Assembly: GCA_037176705.1 (NCBI GenBank)
Contig: CM073897.1
Coordinates: forward strand, 40,612,488-40,676,487
From: Molossus alvarezi
Lineage: Eukaryota; Chordata; Mammalia; Chiroptera; Molossidae
Direction: 5' to 3'
DNA length: 64,000 nucleotides
This document shows, piece after piece, positions 32,182-43,800 of the stretch. Made by a program: the position numbers and the translations under genes. A model generated the notes under the pieces. The model worked only from the letters and a program-made list of their open reading frames with translations. It was not told the origin of the DNA and did not search any database. Position 1 is the first letter of the stretch. The number at the start of each line of letters is the position of its first letter.

Positions 32182-32689
32182 TGTCAACTGATGGTCCTTG
32201 GTGCCAATTCAGTGCCAACAGAATTCCCCAATTTGGGTGCAGTGAGAAAGAAAACTGTATTCAGTGTGAACAGCTCAGTAGTAATACAGCTGTGAAACCG
32301 CATGGCTGTGAGGCAGCCCTGCCAGGCAGCTTGGAGGCCAGGCCCCTCTTCATCTAGGGAGCTCTGCTTTGCTCCAGCAAGATGTTTTAGTGGTTCAGGT
32401 CTAGCCAGGGCAATGTGGCCTTCAGTCTTCAGTGGGAAAGGGAGGTGCTTTTTCAGAACCAGAGGGGAGCTGGCTTATATGCACAGGGGTCTCTGCCTCT
32501 GGTCCATGATTGGCCCATCCTCCTGTAAATGAGGACTCCAAATCCTTGCAGTTTGATTGGTCCAAAAGACACAGTCCTGCTTTGTCAGAATAGAGCTGCT
32601 CTGATTGCACAGCTCCAATTGAACGAAGCAAGCCTCATCCCTGTTGGCTGAAATAAGAGTTCAGCAACTCCTTTATAAGGGCTGGCTCA
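32182..32689 (-). mobile_element. Solo LTR of an endogenous retrovirus
   Basis: 508-bp unit reading TGAGCCAGCCC...CAGTTGACA on the minus strand, i.e. with TG...CA ends. Bounded by a 5-bp direct repeat GAAGG at 32177-32181 and 32690-32694. U3-like signals on the minus strand are two inverted CCAAT boxes (ATTGG on the plus strand at 32509 and 32556) and a TATA-like GCATATAAGC at about 32474-32483, in sensible order. No internal retroviral genes flank it, so it is a recombined solo LTR. The retroviral class is not clear; a 5-bp duplication occurs in several ERV groups. Confidence 0.8.
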
Positions 32690-32694
32690 GAAGG

Positions 32695-33355
32695 CAGAAA
32701 CAGGGCCGGCAGGTGATCCAGAACAGACTTCTCTCTTTACATGAGAGGTCCTTGTGCAGAAATGGCTGCTAGACTCTGTTTTTTTGTTTGTTTGTTTGTT
32801 TCGTTTGGTTTGGTTTTCTTTAATTTGAGCACAGTTCATTACCAGGGGCCCTTCTTAGTAGGTATCTTTTCCTCTCAGGGTTCACAAAGGTCTGGCTTGA
32901 GTTCTGTTGGCCTTGAGAAGTAACAATTTAACAATTCTTTAGAAGAAAGAACACCTGGACTGTCACAGTGGGTCTTGCCCTTACGACTCTGTGCCCTGTG
33001 GCAATGTATTCAACCTCCTCGTGCTGCACCCCCAGCTGTATCCACGTGCAGGCTGGCCACACGCAGAAACCCAAAGTCGGGGCATTACCACAAACCACCT
33101 CTCATGCACTCAAAGCATACCTCCCTCTCTTGAGTACCTACAATGTACCACCGTTAAATTAGGATCTTTATGAAAAAACAATTGTGAAATGCCTGTGTGG
33201 CCTTTGCAGAAGGTGAAACTAAATTTAAAATAGGTCCGGTGGCTTGACCAAGAATACACAGGCTTAAGTTTAATTTTTGAAATTTTAAGCATTGTATTTT
33301 TATAACTCTCTGTAACTAAAAAGAAGGGCTGAATTCAGCCAGAAGCTCTGTCTCT
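32695..33355. other. No feature recognised
   Basis: Unique-looking sequence; a (GTTT)n run lies at about 32780-32805. Confidence 0.5.
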
Positions 33356-33359
33356 GCCT

Positions 33360-33465
33360 CTAGAAGGTGTGTGCCCTTCAGAGGGTGAGGTTCATGGTGT
33401 TCATTTTTCTGTGTCCAGTTCCCATTACTTTAGTTAGTACAGAGTGGGGGTCAGTAAATGCATGT
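33360..33465 (+). repeat. L2 3' scrap
   Basis: 'GAGGGTGAGGTTCATGGTGT' and 'GGGTCAGTAAATGCATGTTA' resemble an L2 3' end. Confidence 0.42.
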
Positions 33466-33950
33466 TAGGATGGCCTGGGCAGAAGTTGTAAAGCCACATC
33501 TCCGGGCATGTTTTAAGACCATGACTATCTTTTATCACTTCGGACTAAGCAGAAAAACACATTTCACAAACATCATGCCGCAAATGGAGTTTAAGAAAAA
33601 TCTGTACGGAGCCTAAACTTTAATCTCCAAATGGAGGAATTAAATTCTCATCCTGAAGGTTCAGTTTCCTTTGGCTTTACTGTCAGAGACAATATTCCCA
33701 GATTAGAATCAGGAAAAGCTAAAAAAAAAAAAATGCTCCTGTCTTCTTTCTTGACTAGATATTGAAGGTTGGGTATAAGTCACTGAAGAACAATACATTT
33801 TACAGAATACAGCCGCAAAGGAAAGTGTGTTTCCTTCTTGACCTTTACTTCTTTCTGAAACCAGCTTGTCATCTTGTAACCTTTTGTCAGTAACCAGGAG
33901 ACAGCAAGGTAACTTATGTGAGCTCAGAGGAGGAACGCAGGCCAGTTCAG
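33466..33950. other. No feature recognised
   Basis: Unique-looking sequence with a 13-base A run at 33721-33733. Confidence 0.5.
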
Positions 33951-33954
33951 AGAC

Positions 33955-34225
33955 AGCCTTTATACAGTAGCAAATTCTTTGGATTTTATTCTGAGAGATG
34001 AGAAGAAAATGGAGGGGTTATAACAAGACATGGCTTAATTTTTACAAGGATTACACAGTTGCGTTATGTAAAAAGGACTTCAGGGCAATGAAGATAGGAG
34101 CAGTAGCTAGGGTGGCTACTGCAAAGCTCTGGGCAGGGATAGTACTGGCTTGCCAGATTTCACAGGAGTCTTAGTAGAGATGGTGAGATAGGGATCTTTT
34201 CATTCTCTAGGTTTTAGTGGTTTGG
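33955..34225 (-). repeat. L2 LINE, antisense
   Basis: 'TTTGGATTTTATTCTGAGAG', 'GGGGTTATAACAAGACATGG' and 'AAAAGGACTTCAGGGCAATG' correspond to the antisense L2 region also seen in the long copy at 8.2 kb. Confidence 0.55.
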
Positions 34226-34359
34226 AAAGCCACGCATAGCCATTTTCATCTTTCAGCTTGCTATGTGCCTCTGCAGGGGAAATGCACCCAACATGTGCTG
34301 AATACTGAAATTGAGAGGGGGGCAGGAAAAAAATCAGTATTTATTTGAACAGTGTTTGT

Positions 34360-34485
34360 CCATTACAACTGTAGGCTCCATGAAGGCAGCCAACTTGCTA
34401 GTCGTGTTTTCCTTGTTTCTCCAGTGCTTGGTATGGGGCAGGCGTTCAATAGACATTTGCTCAATGAAGAATAAATGATTTGCAG
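34360..34485 (+). repeat. L2 LINE 3' end
   Basis: 'GTAGGCTCCATGAAGGCAGC', 'TCCAGTGCTTGGTATGGGGC' and 'CAATAGACATTTGCTCAATG' are clear L2 3' terminal words. Confidence 0.68.
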
Positions 34486-35384
34486 TGCCAGACAGAAACA
34501 GACCATGGCCAGAAAAGACATTTAGTCTAAATACACCTCAGGTCTTTTTGCTTCTGTTTAATTTTTGTTGCTTAATATTGCTACACAGCTCGTTCAGTCA
34601 GATCCAAAGGTCAGGTTAAATTGGCTGTGAATAAGAAAGAAATTTCTGAAATCCGTGTCCCTACGATGTCTGATTAGATAATAAAAATGATTATTAGAGT
34701 AGAATATTTGGAGGAGGTAATTCCCATCTGGAGTGGGGCTGAAATGACCTTTCTAAGCATCCTGTATTATCATAGCTGGAGTTAAACTTTCAGCTGAAAA
34801 CACAAAGTGTTCTAATACATTGTTTATTTTTCCAGGGAGATTCAATGAGAATGTAAAGGGAAATCTCTTCAGGATTAGTGTGGTTCTCTTGTAGGTTAAT
34901 TGTGGCCTTTGGGATTCCAGATAGAGTAAGAATTTTGGTGCTTAATATAAGATTTCTTTTTGATGGAGTACAATGTTTTTATATTCCATAAAATATAGCT
35001 CAAAAATGGAAGTTAAAGACGATGTGCAAAGATAATTGGATCTAAAAATTTATTAAGCCATTTCATTATTTATGAATACTGCATAATTTTTTACAACTTA
35101 AATAGGTATCGTTGTTCTACTTTGTATTCTTTCCTCTGTTTATGGAGCACTACTTCCTCTCCATGTGAGTAAGATTGTAGCTTCAAATATCAGGAGAGTA
35201 TTTTTTTAATGTACTGTTTTATTGATTTAAAATGACTCCATGACTTATGCTTTCCTTTGGGAAATGACCCATGAGGATTAATATAATTGGGACATTTCAT
35301 ATTTATTTTCTTATTTGATCACACAATCTAATTAATTCAGGGATATCTATTCTTTTACAATAGCTCATTGTGCAAAGCAGTAAC
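34486..35384. other. Repeat-free AT-rich stretch
   Basis: About 900 bases without any recognised repeat, unusual for this window. AT-rich homeodomain-like words occur (e.g. GATTAGATAATAAAAATGAT at about 34671). Candidate non-coding conserved sequence; function unknown. Confidence 0.45.
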
Positions 35385-35585
35385 CTGCCTGGAATATAGG
35401 CTTTTGATTCAGTGACCTCAGGTCAAGTTTCAACCATGCCATTTGCTAAAATTAGGTGACCTTGGACAAGCCATTGTGCATCTGAGTTTCTCAATTTGTA
35501 CGGTGGATAAAATAGAGCCTGTTCTGGGGAGTAAATGAGATGATAATACATGTAGGTGGCACAGAGTAAGTGACCACCCTACTCC
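35385..35585 (+). repeat. MIR SINE
   Basis: 'GGTGACCTTGGACAAGCCAT', 'GAGTTTCTCAATTTGTACGG' and 'GATGATAATACATGTAGGTG' follow the sense MIR order. Confidence 0.77.
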
Positions 35586-36610
35586 CCCAGAGTAGTATCA
35601 CAAATCAGTGAATATGTGCTCTGGTCATTTTTAGAATTCTGGACAAGCAATTAGTACTCAAAGAACACTGATTTGGTTTGTTTTCCAGGTGATGAAAATC
35701 ACTTAAATAAGAAGGGAGTTAAAAATTGTTTTTCAACACTAATTAGCTCCTGGTTAGCGTGTAGTCCTGGGACTCTGTTCCTACCTTCAGGAATTTCAAA
35801 CTGCACTGGTGAGGGACTGGGAGTGAGACCATCTGTTTCTCAGATGGATATCAATGATCCTCAGTTCTGGAGAATCACAAGGAGTCTGCTTTGCTAGCAG
35901 TGACCAGAAGACAACAACAACAAACTGTGGACTATACACAAGCTTTCATCTCATAGACCAACTTGATGAACCAAGGCAACTTGATGAACTGCCACTTGAG
36001 GAAGGCTGTGCCTCCCTTCCTGGTCCCCTCAGCTAAGAGGAAGGACTGTCCAGAGCGAAGGCTCAGTGTTGTCCTCTCTTCTTCTGCCCCATCCCCCTGA
36101 CATTCTAGGAGATGAGATTTGGAACCTACAGACCTTTGCTCTTTGTTCTTTTCCTGTGGCCTGTTCATGTTCCCAAAACTTACCAATTGCATTAGACAGT
36201 TGTTGATGGCATTTAAAGATGCTAACACCAATTTATACAAAAATCATCATCTAGCTCAAGATCTGTGAAGATATTTTCCAAGTCTTTGATATCTTCTTAT
36301 ATTGGCCCAAATTTCAAAAACATTTGATGTGTTTTTTAAGTTTCTGATTTGACATTTTATCATTACCTTGTTCTATTGAAAATAGTATTGTTGGATTTTT
36401 CTCTATATTTGTGTCCTTTTGATTTTTTGTGGGGAGGGGATTGGTTTCAGTGGAGGAGAATACAGTAAAAATGCCTCTGTGTAACCATTTTAACCAGAAG
36501 TCTGAACAGACTTGAATTTAAATTTTTTCTTGACTACATCTGTCTTTACTACATAGAGATATGTTGTACAAGCATACACACACACGCCACACACACACTC
36601 ATGTCTACTT
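35586..36610. other. No feature recognised
   Basis: Unique-looking sequence. Frames near 35673-36240 of 60-102 codons carry no recognisable motif. A short ACACAC run lies near 36577-36600. Confidence 0.5.
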
Positions 36611-36626
36611 TGAAAACATTGTAGTA

Positions 36627-36847
36627 GCCTGGCCGGATGTGGCTCAGTGGTTGAGCGTCGACCTATGCACCAAGAGGTCACCCATTCAATTCCTGGTCAG
36701 GGCACATGCCCAGGTTGTGGGCCCGATCCCCAATGTGGGGCATGCAGAGGGCAGCCAATTGATGTTCTCTCTCATCAACATTTCTGTCTCTCTCTCCCTC
36801 TCCCTTCCTTTCTCTCTCAAATCAATGAAGAAAAAAAAATTTAAAAA
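36627..36847 (+). mobile_element. VES SINE, type B
   Basis: Head 'GCCTGGCCGGATGTGGCTCA', 'CTATGCACCAAGAGGTCACC', 'CAGGGCACATGCCCAGGTTG', CT-rich body, tail 'AAATCAATGAAGAAAAAAAA'. Target duplications GAAAACATTGTA (from 36612) and GAAACATTGTA (from 36849). Confidence 0.95.
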
Positions 36848-37019
36848 GGAAACATTGTAACAGTTTCTCTGAAACATAGTATAATAAGTACAGCTAAAAC
36901 TCCCTCTTCATAAAAAACCACCAGATGTAGAAATTAATAGGTGTGTGATAGCTTCAAACTAACCTATGTGGGGTTGGCTTCAGGAACACCTTATTTAAGT
37001 TTTTCTCTAGCACAGCGCT

Positions 37020-37185
37020 ACAGTACAAAAGTCGTTTTCACTTGCAGTAACTTATTTAACATCTGGAATAATTATCTAGGGGAAGTGTATGCTCCATTTT
37101 GCAGATGAGAAAACTGAGACACAAAGAGGTTTAGCCTTTGATCATTCATATAATATGTGTCAGAGAACTGGGAGAGGCATTTTAT
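37020..37185 (-). repeat. MIR SINE, antisense
   Basis: 'CTCCATTTTGCAGATGAGAA' and 'AACTGAGACACAAAGAGG' are textbook antisense MIR core. Confidence 0.65.
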
Positions 37186-38700
37186 GTTGCTCTGACATGT
37201 TTCGCTCTGTCTGCCATGCCATAGCTGAATTTACAGCTGATTTTTTATTCAGACCCTCAGTGGATTTCTTAGAGAGAAACATAAACAACTTTATGGTCAA
37301 GAAATGCTTTTCGATAACATTATTAGAAATGTTGATTATAACGTTCAAACAAGGCTGTGGACCATTATAAAAAACCATTTCCTGCTACTTCTCTCTTTTC
37401 CATGGTCTCCGGAACTACAGGACCTACAGAGGTTCAGGAGAAATTCCTGAAATGCGGGTTTTCAGGGCGGTTATTGTTCTAGTGGTTTAAATTTGGACTG
37501 CTTCCCTGCTTACCCAGTTGTGAGCATTTGTCGTCAAGTTTAGAAATTTGAATGAGCTTGGATGATGGTTCTATAATTTAAGGTCTCAATTCATTAGTGT
37601 TCAGCTAGCAAAAAATATTTATTGAGGTGCCAGGAACAATGTACATTATCAATCAAACACAGAAGGAAAACAAGGATTACATTGTGAAAGAAAAAAAAAT
37701 CAGAGGCCTCAGGAGATATTCAGGCTCCATCAAGCGCATCTATAATACAAAAATCTCAATTGTTTCCCTGTCTTCTAAGTTCAAGTGTTGTATAAGCAAA
37801 ATAAAACAAACTCATAAGACTATCCAACTTCTAGGAAAATTTTCTTTTCAGTTTCAGATTTACTACTTTATAATATCTTTTATTTATAATTCTCATATGT
37901 CAGTACTACCTTTACAAGCAATAGTTTTGATCTCACAAAAGAAGCAGATGATAGCTACTATTTACCTAGCATTTTAGTATTTATTAGGAATTTTATTTTC
38001 AAATGTTCCATTCTTTTGAATCAAAGGAGTGGTGTGAAGTAGATATTATTAAAATTCCAATGGAAAGTGAATGAAACCAGAACTCAGCTGGCCTCAAGGT
38101 CAAATAAGATGTGAGAAATATGAAGCCATTCAATGGCTATATATTTTAATTTTCCTGCACCACATGTCCCAGATCTAGGCATTTTTCCACACACACAAAA
38201 GCAATTCCTGTTTCTACTCATTATTGGGTTTTTATCTGGAGACTGGGGTCTGCACATGAAGAGAGAAAGAACTGAAATTACTCTTTTTCTTTATTTTGTT
38301 TATACTTAGGGAGTATTTTGTCAATTCCAGTCAGCATGCAACTCTTTGGGTGTACTCTGTTGTCATCTACTTTCTAGTTCAGAAAAACAAGTTGACAACA
38401 TTTCCCTTGCCCAAGGCCTACTAAGGAAGGGTGAAACCTGGACGCACACAGGCTGCTGGCCTCCGGGTCCCCGCCTGGAGGCTGCTCATTTCCCTGCTGC
38501 CACCCATGCATGGTTTCATCACACCACACGTCTTTGTCAGCAGGACGACAAGATAAGGGCAGAACCCCCCACACTGAAGAGAGAAGAATCAAATGTAAAT
38601 CCATAAGATATTTATAGTTTACGGATAGTGCTGCCATTTGGTGGGATTGAGAACAAAACATCCTGAATCTGAGACAAAATTCTAGGACTCCTCCTACCTC
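37186..38700. other. Mostly unassigned; small L2/MIR scraps
   Basis: An L2 tip ('ATATTTATTGAGGTGCCAGG') at about 37610 and a weak antisense MIR near 37990-38110 are the only hints. No exon-like frame; the 116-codon frame at 37627-37977 begins in the L2 tip and is lysine/isoleucine-rich random text. Confidence 0.5.
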
Positions 38701-38705
38701 CAGCA

Positions 38706-38865
38706 CACCACCGTGGTTCCCAGCTGGGCAGTGCCTTAGGATAGCTTGGGGCTTTTCACAATAGAAATGTCTAGATCTCAGTGTTCATCTGTAACTGTAG
38801 GTGTGGGGCCTGAGAATCTTCATGTTGACAAAATGCAGAAATGACTTTTTCTGTCATGTGAGCAA
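38706..38865 (+). mobile_element. MER5-type hAT-Charlie MITE
   Basis: 'CGTGGTTCCCAGCTGGGCAG', 'GGATAGCTTGGGGCTTTTCA' and 'GGTGTGGGGCCTGAGAATCT' are the MER5 layout (a short hAT-Charlie derivative). The right terminal repeat is degraded. Confidence 0.6.
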
Positions 38866-39895
38866 CTTTTTAGAAACCAACACAGAACACAGTCATATCA
38901 GATTCCTAAAATAAATAGTAGTAGAGATAACTATAAAAATTAGTGTTATTACTTCAATGGAGAGAGAAAAAGTGAAATGTTTAGGTGAAATGTTATATTA
39001 TATTCTGTATATTTAATTTTCTGTTACATAAATGCTATTGTTTAAACAAAACAGCTGTGGGACTATAACTGTAGCAATTGGTAGTAATTAACAGAATGAT
39101 TAATTAACAAATGATATGGATGAGGAGACTATAACAATAATTATAGTTTCCTCTCTGCCCTCTGTGACACCAATTTATGTTAACTTTTTAACTCTGTATT
39201 GGAATTTTAAATTTGGTAGTCTACATTATTATTGTGTATTCTTAAATTATATAAATAGACATAAATATATGACTTCTTAAAAAGAAAGCAATCCCCTCCT
39301 GTGAAGTAGACCTCGTTAATGTAACTGTGGTCTTGAAGACATTTTTCTTCCTTCTAACATAGTAGTAAAACTGACACAATCAAACATAAAATTCACTCTG
39401 TTCTTATTAAGCCCACATCACAGTGGTGTCTGGTATCATACAATTGTGAAGATATCAGCTAAATATTAAAAAGAACATTTGCCCATGAAATGTTTGGAGG
39501 TGTGGAAATTTGTTTCCTGTCTCCAAACGTATCCATCCACTTTGTATCCATAGGCTTATTTCGATAGATCATGTGTTTATCAATCATGTCCTTTACATCA
39601 ATGCACTCATCATGTATGCTACTTATATATTAAAATACATATTATTTTTTAAACACTCTGAAGTGCATTGGGTGTCATCTTGGTCAAACTCTTCTTTCTC
39701 AGGGAAAATGTTTTTATGTACAGAGGTAATTCGAGCTTCTGAAAGTGAATTTGAATTCCAAATAAATTACAGGTTTAGTAAAGAAAATGAGAAACAGCTA
39801 TTTAACTAGACTGCCCTTTACTGGTGACCATTTGTTTCGTTCTAAAGCAGTCTTATTTGCAAAACACAAGTGAGGCTTTTCACAGTGTGAGTTGC
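38866..39895. other. AT-rich, no feature recognised
   Basis: Low-GC unique-looking sequence. A 99-codon plus frame at 39510-39809 shows no motif. Confidence 0.5.
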
Positions 39896-39898
39896 AGC

Positions 39899-40801
39899 CT
39901 AAATATACCTCAGACAACTCGGTGCAATCTTTCCATCCTTTTCTAAACTCTTTATGACTTCTTCCAAGATTATCACACAGCTTTGGAGAAACAATGTATC
40001 CATTTCTGTTTGACTATATAAACCTTTCTCCATTTTTATCCTCAATGTATTCTCCTATTAGGAAAGGATAGTCTTCTTGTCTCAGATTTTTAAAGTAGCA
40101 GCAGACCAACATTTTCACATCTTTCCTATGGCAGGCAACAGCAATAGCCATTCTGTAGGCACATGTCTAAAGAGATTACTTCCTTCCCTTTCTGTGAAGT
40201 TGAAAATTTCATTAAGTGCCTCTGCGCATATTGAGGAAACTGAGAAGTGATCATAAACTTCCATTAAACCTTCATCTCACAGGTAAATAAATCATACCCC
40301 CCCCTTTTTTTTTTTTATCAATAGACATAAGGTGTGCAGACATTTAGCAAATCTCTTCATTGTCTTTGGTAAAAAGTCTATAAATTGAAGGGAATCTGCC
40401 CAAACTGTCTGTGGAACATGCAGACTGAGGAACAAAGTCTAGTTTGTATTTGGGCAAGATATCAGGAATCTTTTGTTTTATGTTTTCCACAGTGTTAATA
40501 AAATTTTCATACAAATCGAGAAAATAACTCGTTACTACACTTTTCAAATCAAAGGACTTCAGAGCTAGGGGAAATTTGTTGCTGAAATTCAATGTATCAC
40601 TCTTCATACTCAGTAGAAAAGATGATCATTGTTAATATCTCGCAGAAAAAGCTCAGCTCTGCAAGAAGCCAATTTCCCCTTTTGTTTATCACCGGACAAT
40701 TTCATTGCCATCTGTGAATCGGGAAATGTAACTTTACTAAGTTTCATTGGAAAATCAAGGGAACAATAAGATAGTGCGTGTTCATTCATGAAGTATTCCA
40801 A
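39899..40801 (-). pseudogene. hAT-transposase-like coding remnant
   Basis: Conceptual minus-strand translation in several frames gives an ordered series typical of hAT-derived proteins. First 'VTFPDSQMAMKLSGDKQKGK' (40.7 kb), then 'NKFPLALKSFDLKSVVTSYF' and 'SACSTDSLGRFPSIYRLF' (40.4-40.6 kb). A decayed CxAH-type segment follows, then 'YDHFSVSSICAEALNEIFNF' with 'RHVPTEWLLLLPAI' (40.2 kb). Last come 'DYPFLIGEYIEDK' and 'CVIILEEVIKSLEKDG' (39.9-40.1 kb). At least four frameshifts or stops and an A11G8 tract (40288-40315 region) break it. Too decayed to encode a transposase. It could be an old hAT element or a retrocopy of a domesticated hAT-like gene; no terminal repeats were found. Confidence 0.72.
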
Positions 40802-41980
40802 GCTAATTCAACAGCCATTATTTTTTGTTCACTATTGATATCTTTGTGGGAGATTACAAAATAATTGATTTTAGAAGTACTTGTCAGGCTCATCTTCAAC
40901 TTGTAAGATTCAGTCTCACAAATTTATATCTCTTTTTCTACTGTGCCCCAATTCCAAATCCCTGTGTATTGTGTATATCTTATATGTAGTCCTTTCTGTT
41001 AATGGTACAATTTGCTTTGTTTGGATCATTTTCCTCCCTAATCTGGTTGCATGTGTTCTTCCATCAGTGGTAAAAAGCACATAGTTGTTTAATTTTCTCT
41101 CTTGGTGTCTGGGTCATGCTGGCATTTGTATTGTCATCATTTTCATTTTCATTGACCTCTTAGAAAGCATGGTCATGATATTCACGGTGTTAAAAATTAG
41201 GGTAACACTATCTTGATACAAAGCACAACAGTCATTCTCCAGGCAAAGCTTGAGGCGAACTATTAATACTCATGAGTACAATGCACTTAAATTGCACAAT
41301 TAAGTCATGTACTCAGAGCATTGCACATCATGGCTGCCAACACCAGTGGTCAGGGGCAAGTTAGCAACAGCCACTCTGAAAGACACGATCTGTTCCATAC
41401 ACGTTAGACACTAACAAATGTACCACTTTCAGCCTCCTTCCCCTGCCTTTTATTTTTAATATCACCATATGGGTTTTGCGCTTTTCCCCTGACCTTTTGT
41501 ACCCATCTCTGAGTAGTGTAGCTTTTTGTATTTTGGGAAAGGGTTTCTTGGGACATGGGACATCCTGTACTAAAAGTGGAACAGTCCAGGGCAAGTGGGA
41601 GAATTGGTCACCCCGATGTACTGGTCAGCTGGGTATTAGAGCCCGGCTGGAGTGTTGGTCACCAAACCTCCATGGCACCATGCTAGTCCTGAGCTGAGAT
41701 CCTTGTCTGATGGTCGTGACTGTTGTCTGGCTACCTGGTGTCAAGTAGCCAGACACAGCGCCAGTTAGCAAAAGAGGTGGCTATCAGAAGGGAGCTACTC
41801 TGGGTTCTGAGGCTTAGATGATGCATTTGGCTAGTTCAAACCAAGGTTGTCTAAGAGATGGTGAAGGCATTCATGATATTTCTTTACTTTTGAAATGATG
41901 AAGCCTCAAAAGGTCAAAAATTATTAAGCAGCAGAAAGTAAAGACCAAACTCCTTAGCAAGGCACTAATATTGCTCTGTT
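40802..41980. other. Unassigned, with one perfect hairpin
   Basis: No repeat family named. At 41724-41755 an 11-bp perfect inverted repeat (TGTCTGGCTAC / GTAGCCAGACA) encloses a 10-base loop. Small frames around 41361-41697 on both strands have no recognisable motif. Confidence 0.5.
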
Positions 41981-41984
41981 GAGT

Positions 41985-42440
41985 TAGCCTCCATCTGTCT
42001 CTAGCTGTTCTCCAGCCTTGACCCTTCTGCAACCCAAGGTCTAGCTCAGTGCTCTTTCATTTCCCAGTACACCGCGCTCTCTCACTCTACGGCTGGCTGC
42101 TTGCTGTGCCCTCCCTCCAAAAGGCTCTTTCTCCACCTGTCTGCTTTATTAACTTCTACCCATCCTTATTTTGTAGGTAACAGGTAACTTCTTCAAGTAA
42201 GTCCTTCCTCACCCCCAGCCTGGGATGGATGCCTCTCTTACTTTCCTGGAGTATATGCTTCTCATCATAGAGCTTATAACAGCCCATGACAATTGTGTGT
42301 CTCTGTTAGCAGATTCTGAAGGCATACACTTTGGTTTTCACCATCGTATCGCCAGCACCTGAGATTACTTGTGGCATGTTGTAAATTCTTATTATAAAGG
42401 CTTGATGACAGTTTTGAGTGAATAAATGATTGAGTAATTG
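41985..42440 (+). repeat. L2 LINE 3' end
   Basis: Ordered L2 words: 'TAAGTCCTTCCTCACCCCCA', 'TTATAACAGCCCATGACAAT', 'CAGATTCTGAAGGCATACAC', 'CACCATCGTATCGCCAGCAC' and 'GTGAATAAATGATTGAGT'. Confidence 0.72.
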
Positions 42441-42530
42441 GATAAAGTCATGAATGAATGTCAAATGCTATTATCAATGGCTATAATGATACGAGAATTT
42501 TTTATTTTCTGAACATACTTGAGTTATTTA

Positions 42531-42563
42531 ATAACATATATATATAACATATATATATATAAC
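42531..42563. repeat. (TA)n-rich tandem
   Basis: Two near-copies of a TAACATATATATA unit. Confidence 0.85.
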
Positions 42564-42639
42564 TCATTCCACAGAAACTTTCAGTCATTATGACTAAACA
42601 TTTTTTAAAAAATTAAAGCCCTGCATAAATAACCTTTTT

Positions 42640-42768
42640 AAAAAAATTACCTTTATTGTTGAGAGTATTACAGATGTCTCCCTTTTCTCCCCTATTGACC
42701 CCCTCTACCCTCCTCCCACCCCAGGCCTTCACCACACTATTGGTTATGCATATAAGTTCTTCGGTTAA
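42640..42768 (-). mobile_element. L1 3'-terminal fragment, antisense
   Basis: On the minus strand: 'GAACTTATATGCATAACCAA', 'GTGAAGGCCTGGGGTGGGAG' and 'CTGTAATACTCTCAACAATA'. Same terminus as the plus-strand piece at 14819-14904 and related to the 3' UTR at 28.3 kb. About 130 bases, strongly 5'-truncated. Confidence 0.77.
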
Positions 42769-43580
42769 GAACTTTTAAATTAGGTTTAACTGTATGAAGC
42801 TACTGTTTTTATAAATTTAAAATGGTTGAATATTAGCAACTCAGTATCACTTAATATAATAGGTGCTATTCAGGAAAAATACCTTGAACAAACATCAGAA
42901 GTCACCATACTTAAAGAAATAACCTCCCTATTTAAAGTGCCTCAGAACATTCAAGGTGGAATATTGCAAACCCAATTGTTACCCTAAGAATATTACTAAT
43001 AGCAAAAACAAACAAACAACAACAACAAAAACTGGCCTTGGCACTATGTCCTGGGTTAATATGGAAATGATACCTCCTCATTTAATACCACAGTTGCTCA
43101 GAAATGCTGTAACATTTATGGCAAGAGTGTCTAAAACTTTAAGAATAACAAAGATTGGGGTAACCTCGTGCATGGCATTAGCTGTGTGATCAGCTGTATG
43201 TGGTAGGGTGGTAGACCACCAGACTCACGTGATTTACCTGGGCCCACTTAGGAGAATCCAGGGTATTCTCCCTAATTTAAGGTCAGTTATAACCTTAACT
43301 ACATTTGTAAAGTCCCTTTGACCATGTAACATAAATACAGGTTAATATCTTTGAGGGACCCTTCTGCCTCTCATACCCTCCATCTTCTGGAGCAGAAATA
43401 CCGGGGAGCTAGTAGAGATGGTGCAGGTGAGGAAACCCTGATCTGGATCTCGTACTGACTCTAAGTCATACCTTATTTCTGTTGGCATCACCTGCTGATG
43501 AAATCTGTGTGGACTGGCTTGCCAGGGCTTTGTAATTAGGTGTTCGCACTCAATGTCAAGTACTCAATGTTATTTCTGTT
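42769..43580. other. No feature recognised
   Basis: Unique-looking sequence; A-rich CAACAA run at 43005-43030. Confidence 0.5.
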
Positions 43581-43584
43581 GTTC

Positions 43585-43800
43585 GTTGACTTGATCAATG
43601 TATACTTGAATACCTACCATGTGCCAGGCACCCTAAGAAGCTCTTTGGATAGAATTGCTGCCATCAATGAAGTTACAATTCAGTAAGAAACATATACATA
43701 ACTGGATGTTTATGATATAGTGTGTTAGGTGATGTGCCAGAGTTAAAACATCAAGGATGATGGGGACACACAGCAAAGGCAGATAAGCCAGAAAGTGTGT
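43585..43800 (-). repeat. L2 LINE, antisense
   Basis: 'TTGAATACCTACCATGTGCC', 'AGGCACCCTAAGAAGCTCTT' and 'GAAGTTACAATTCAGTAAGA' are the antisense L2 3' tip. Confidence 0.65.
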
